In this document: one piece after another, positions 5,211 to 5,321 of the stretch
How positions within the stretch are numbered: position 1 is the first letter of the stretch
Layout of the letters: every line of letters begins with the position of its first letter
DNA from: Dehalococcoidia bacterium
Lineage (GTDB): Bacteria; Chloroflexota; Dehalococcoidia; Dehalococcoidales; BS750m-G39
Direction: 5' to 3'
NCBI GenBank assembly: GCA_004375675.1
Contig: SOKR01000162.1
Location: 1 to 5,321, forward strand
DNA length: 5,321 bases
Program-made: the position numbers and the translations under genes
The notes under the pieces: generated by a model
What the model saw: the letters and a program-made list of their open reading frames with translations, nothing else
What the model was told of the DNA's origin: nothing
The model's database searches: none

Positions 5211-5321
5211 TCCCCACCCGATTTTATCTATTCCCGCCCGCCGCCCTTTTAAGGTAAAAGGGGGCGAAGCCCCCTTTAAAACCCCCAAAATAAGGGGCTA
5301 ATAGGGGTCTAGCCCCTATAG
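5211..5321 (+). repeat. Dispersed hairpin-rich repeat, copy 2 (cut by the window edge)
   Basis: This is the second copy of the element at 1891-2002, in the same orientation, and runs off the right edge. Its first hairpin is a perfect 9-bp stem (5257-5265 with 5269-5277) with a GAA loop; copy 1 has one more base pair, so the two arms changed together. The small CCCC/GGGG stem (5283-5286 with 5294-5297) and the third hairpin (5301-5307 with 5313-5319, perfect here) are retained. It lies about 60 bases upstream of the DUF1461 gene start. If the element has inverted ends as in copy 1, about 40 more bases lie outside the window. Confidence 0.85.

Noticed and set aside
5149..5217. 23-residue N-terminal extension of the DUF1461 protein from a GTG start
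   Set aside because: The GTG lies in the repeat, the extension is Pro-rich and unlike a membrane-protein N terminus, and the ATG at 5148 is followed directly by a normal first membrane segment.

Overview
The window is about 58% GC by eye and holds five intact protein genes with ordinary bacterial housekeeping content. Gene order and protein style (recA followed by recX, a stand-alone NadE, a COG1574-type amidohydrolase, a TIGR01906/DUF1461 membrane protein) resemble Dehalococcoidia or a related Chloroflexota lineage. That assignment is an impression from the protein sequences, not a demonstrated result. There are no rRNA, tRNA, CRISPR or prophage genes.

Layout, left to right. Positions 1-81 are non-coding: a possible minus-strand promoter ends in a GGGAGG ribosome-binding site at the very edge, so another minus-strand gene probably starts just outside. 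Next come recX (82-708) and recA (799-1797), both on the minus strand and transcribed recA then recX. A 9-bp hairpin with a T-rich tail lies between them, a likely attenuator that keeps RecX below RecA. Positions 1798-2058 hold a candidate recA promoter and the first copy of a hairpin-rich repeat. NH3-dependent NAD+ synthetase (nadE, 2059-2793, minus) follows, with a good sigma70-type promoter (TTGACC-17-TATACT) in the gap it shares with the divergent amidohydrolase gene (2870-4417, plus). The amidohydrolase converges on a DUF1461 membrane-protein gene (4450-5148, minus) with only 32 bases between the stops. The window ends in a second copy of the repeat (5211-5321).

The genes fall into separate functions rather than one pathway: recombinational repair and its modulator (RecA/RecX), the last step of NAD+ synthesis (NadE), a metal-dependent hydrolase of unknown substrate, and a membrane protein of unknown role.

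The least ordinary content is non-coding. The two repeat copies, 3.3 kb apart in the same orientation, are about four-fifths identical. Their hairpin stems are preserved by matched changes, and the first copy has imperfect inverted termini, which suggests a small non-autonomous mobile or REP-like family spread through this genome. I see no convincing new multi-gene system. In three genes (recX, nadE, the amidohydrolase) the longest reading frame starts upstream of the start best supported by ribosome-binding and promoter signals, and I give the shorter forms. The DUF1461 start was also moved inward, on other grounds.
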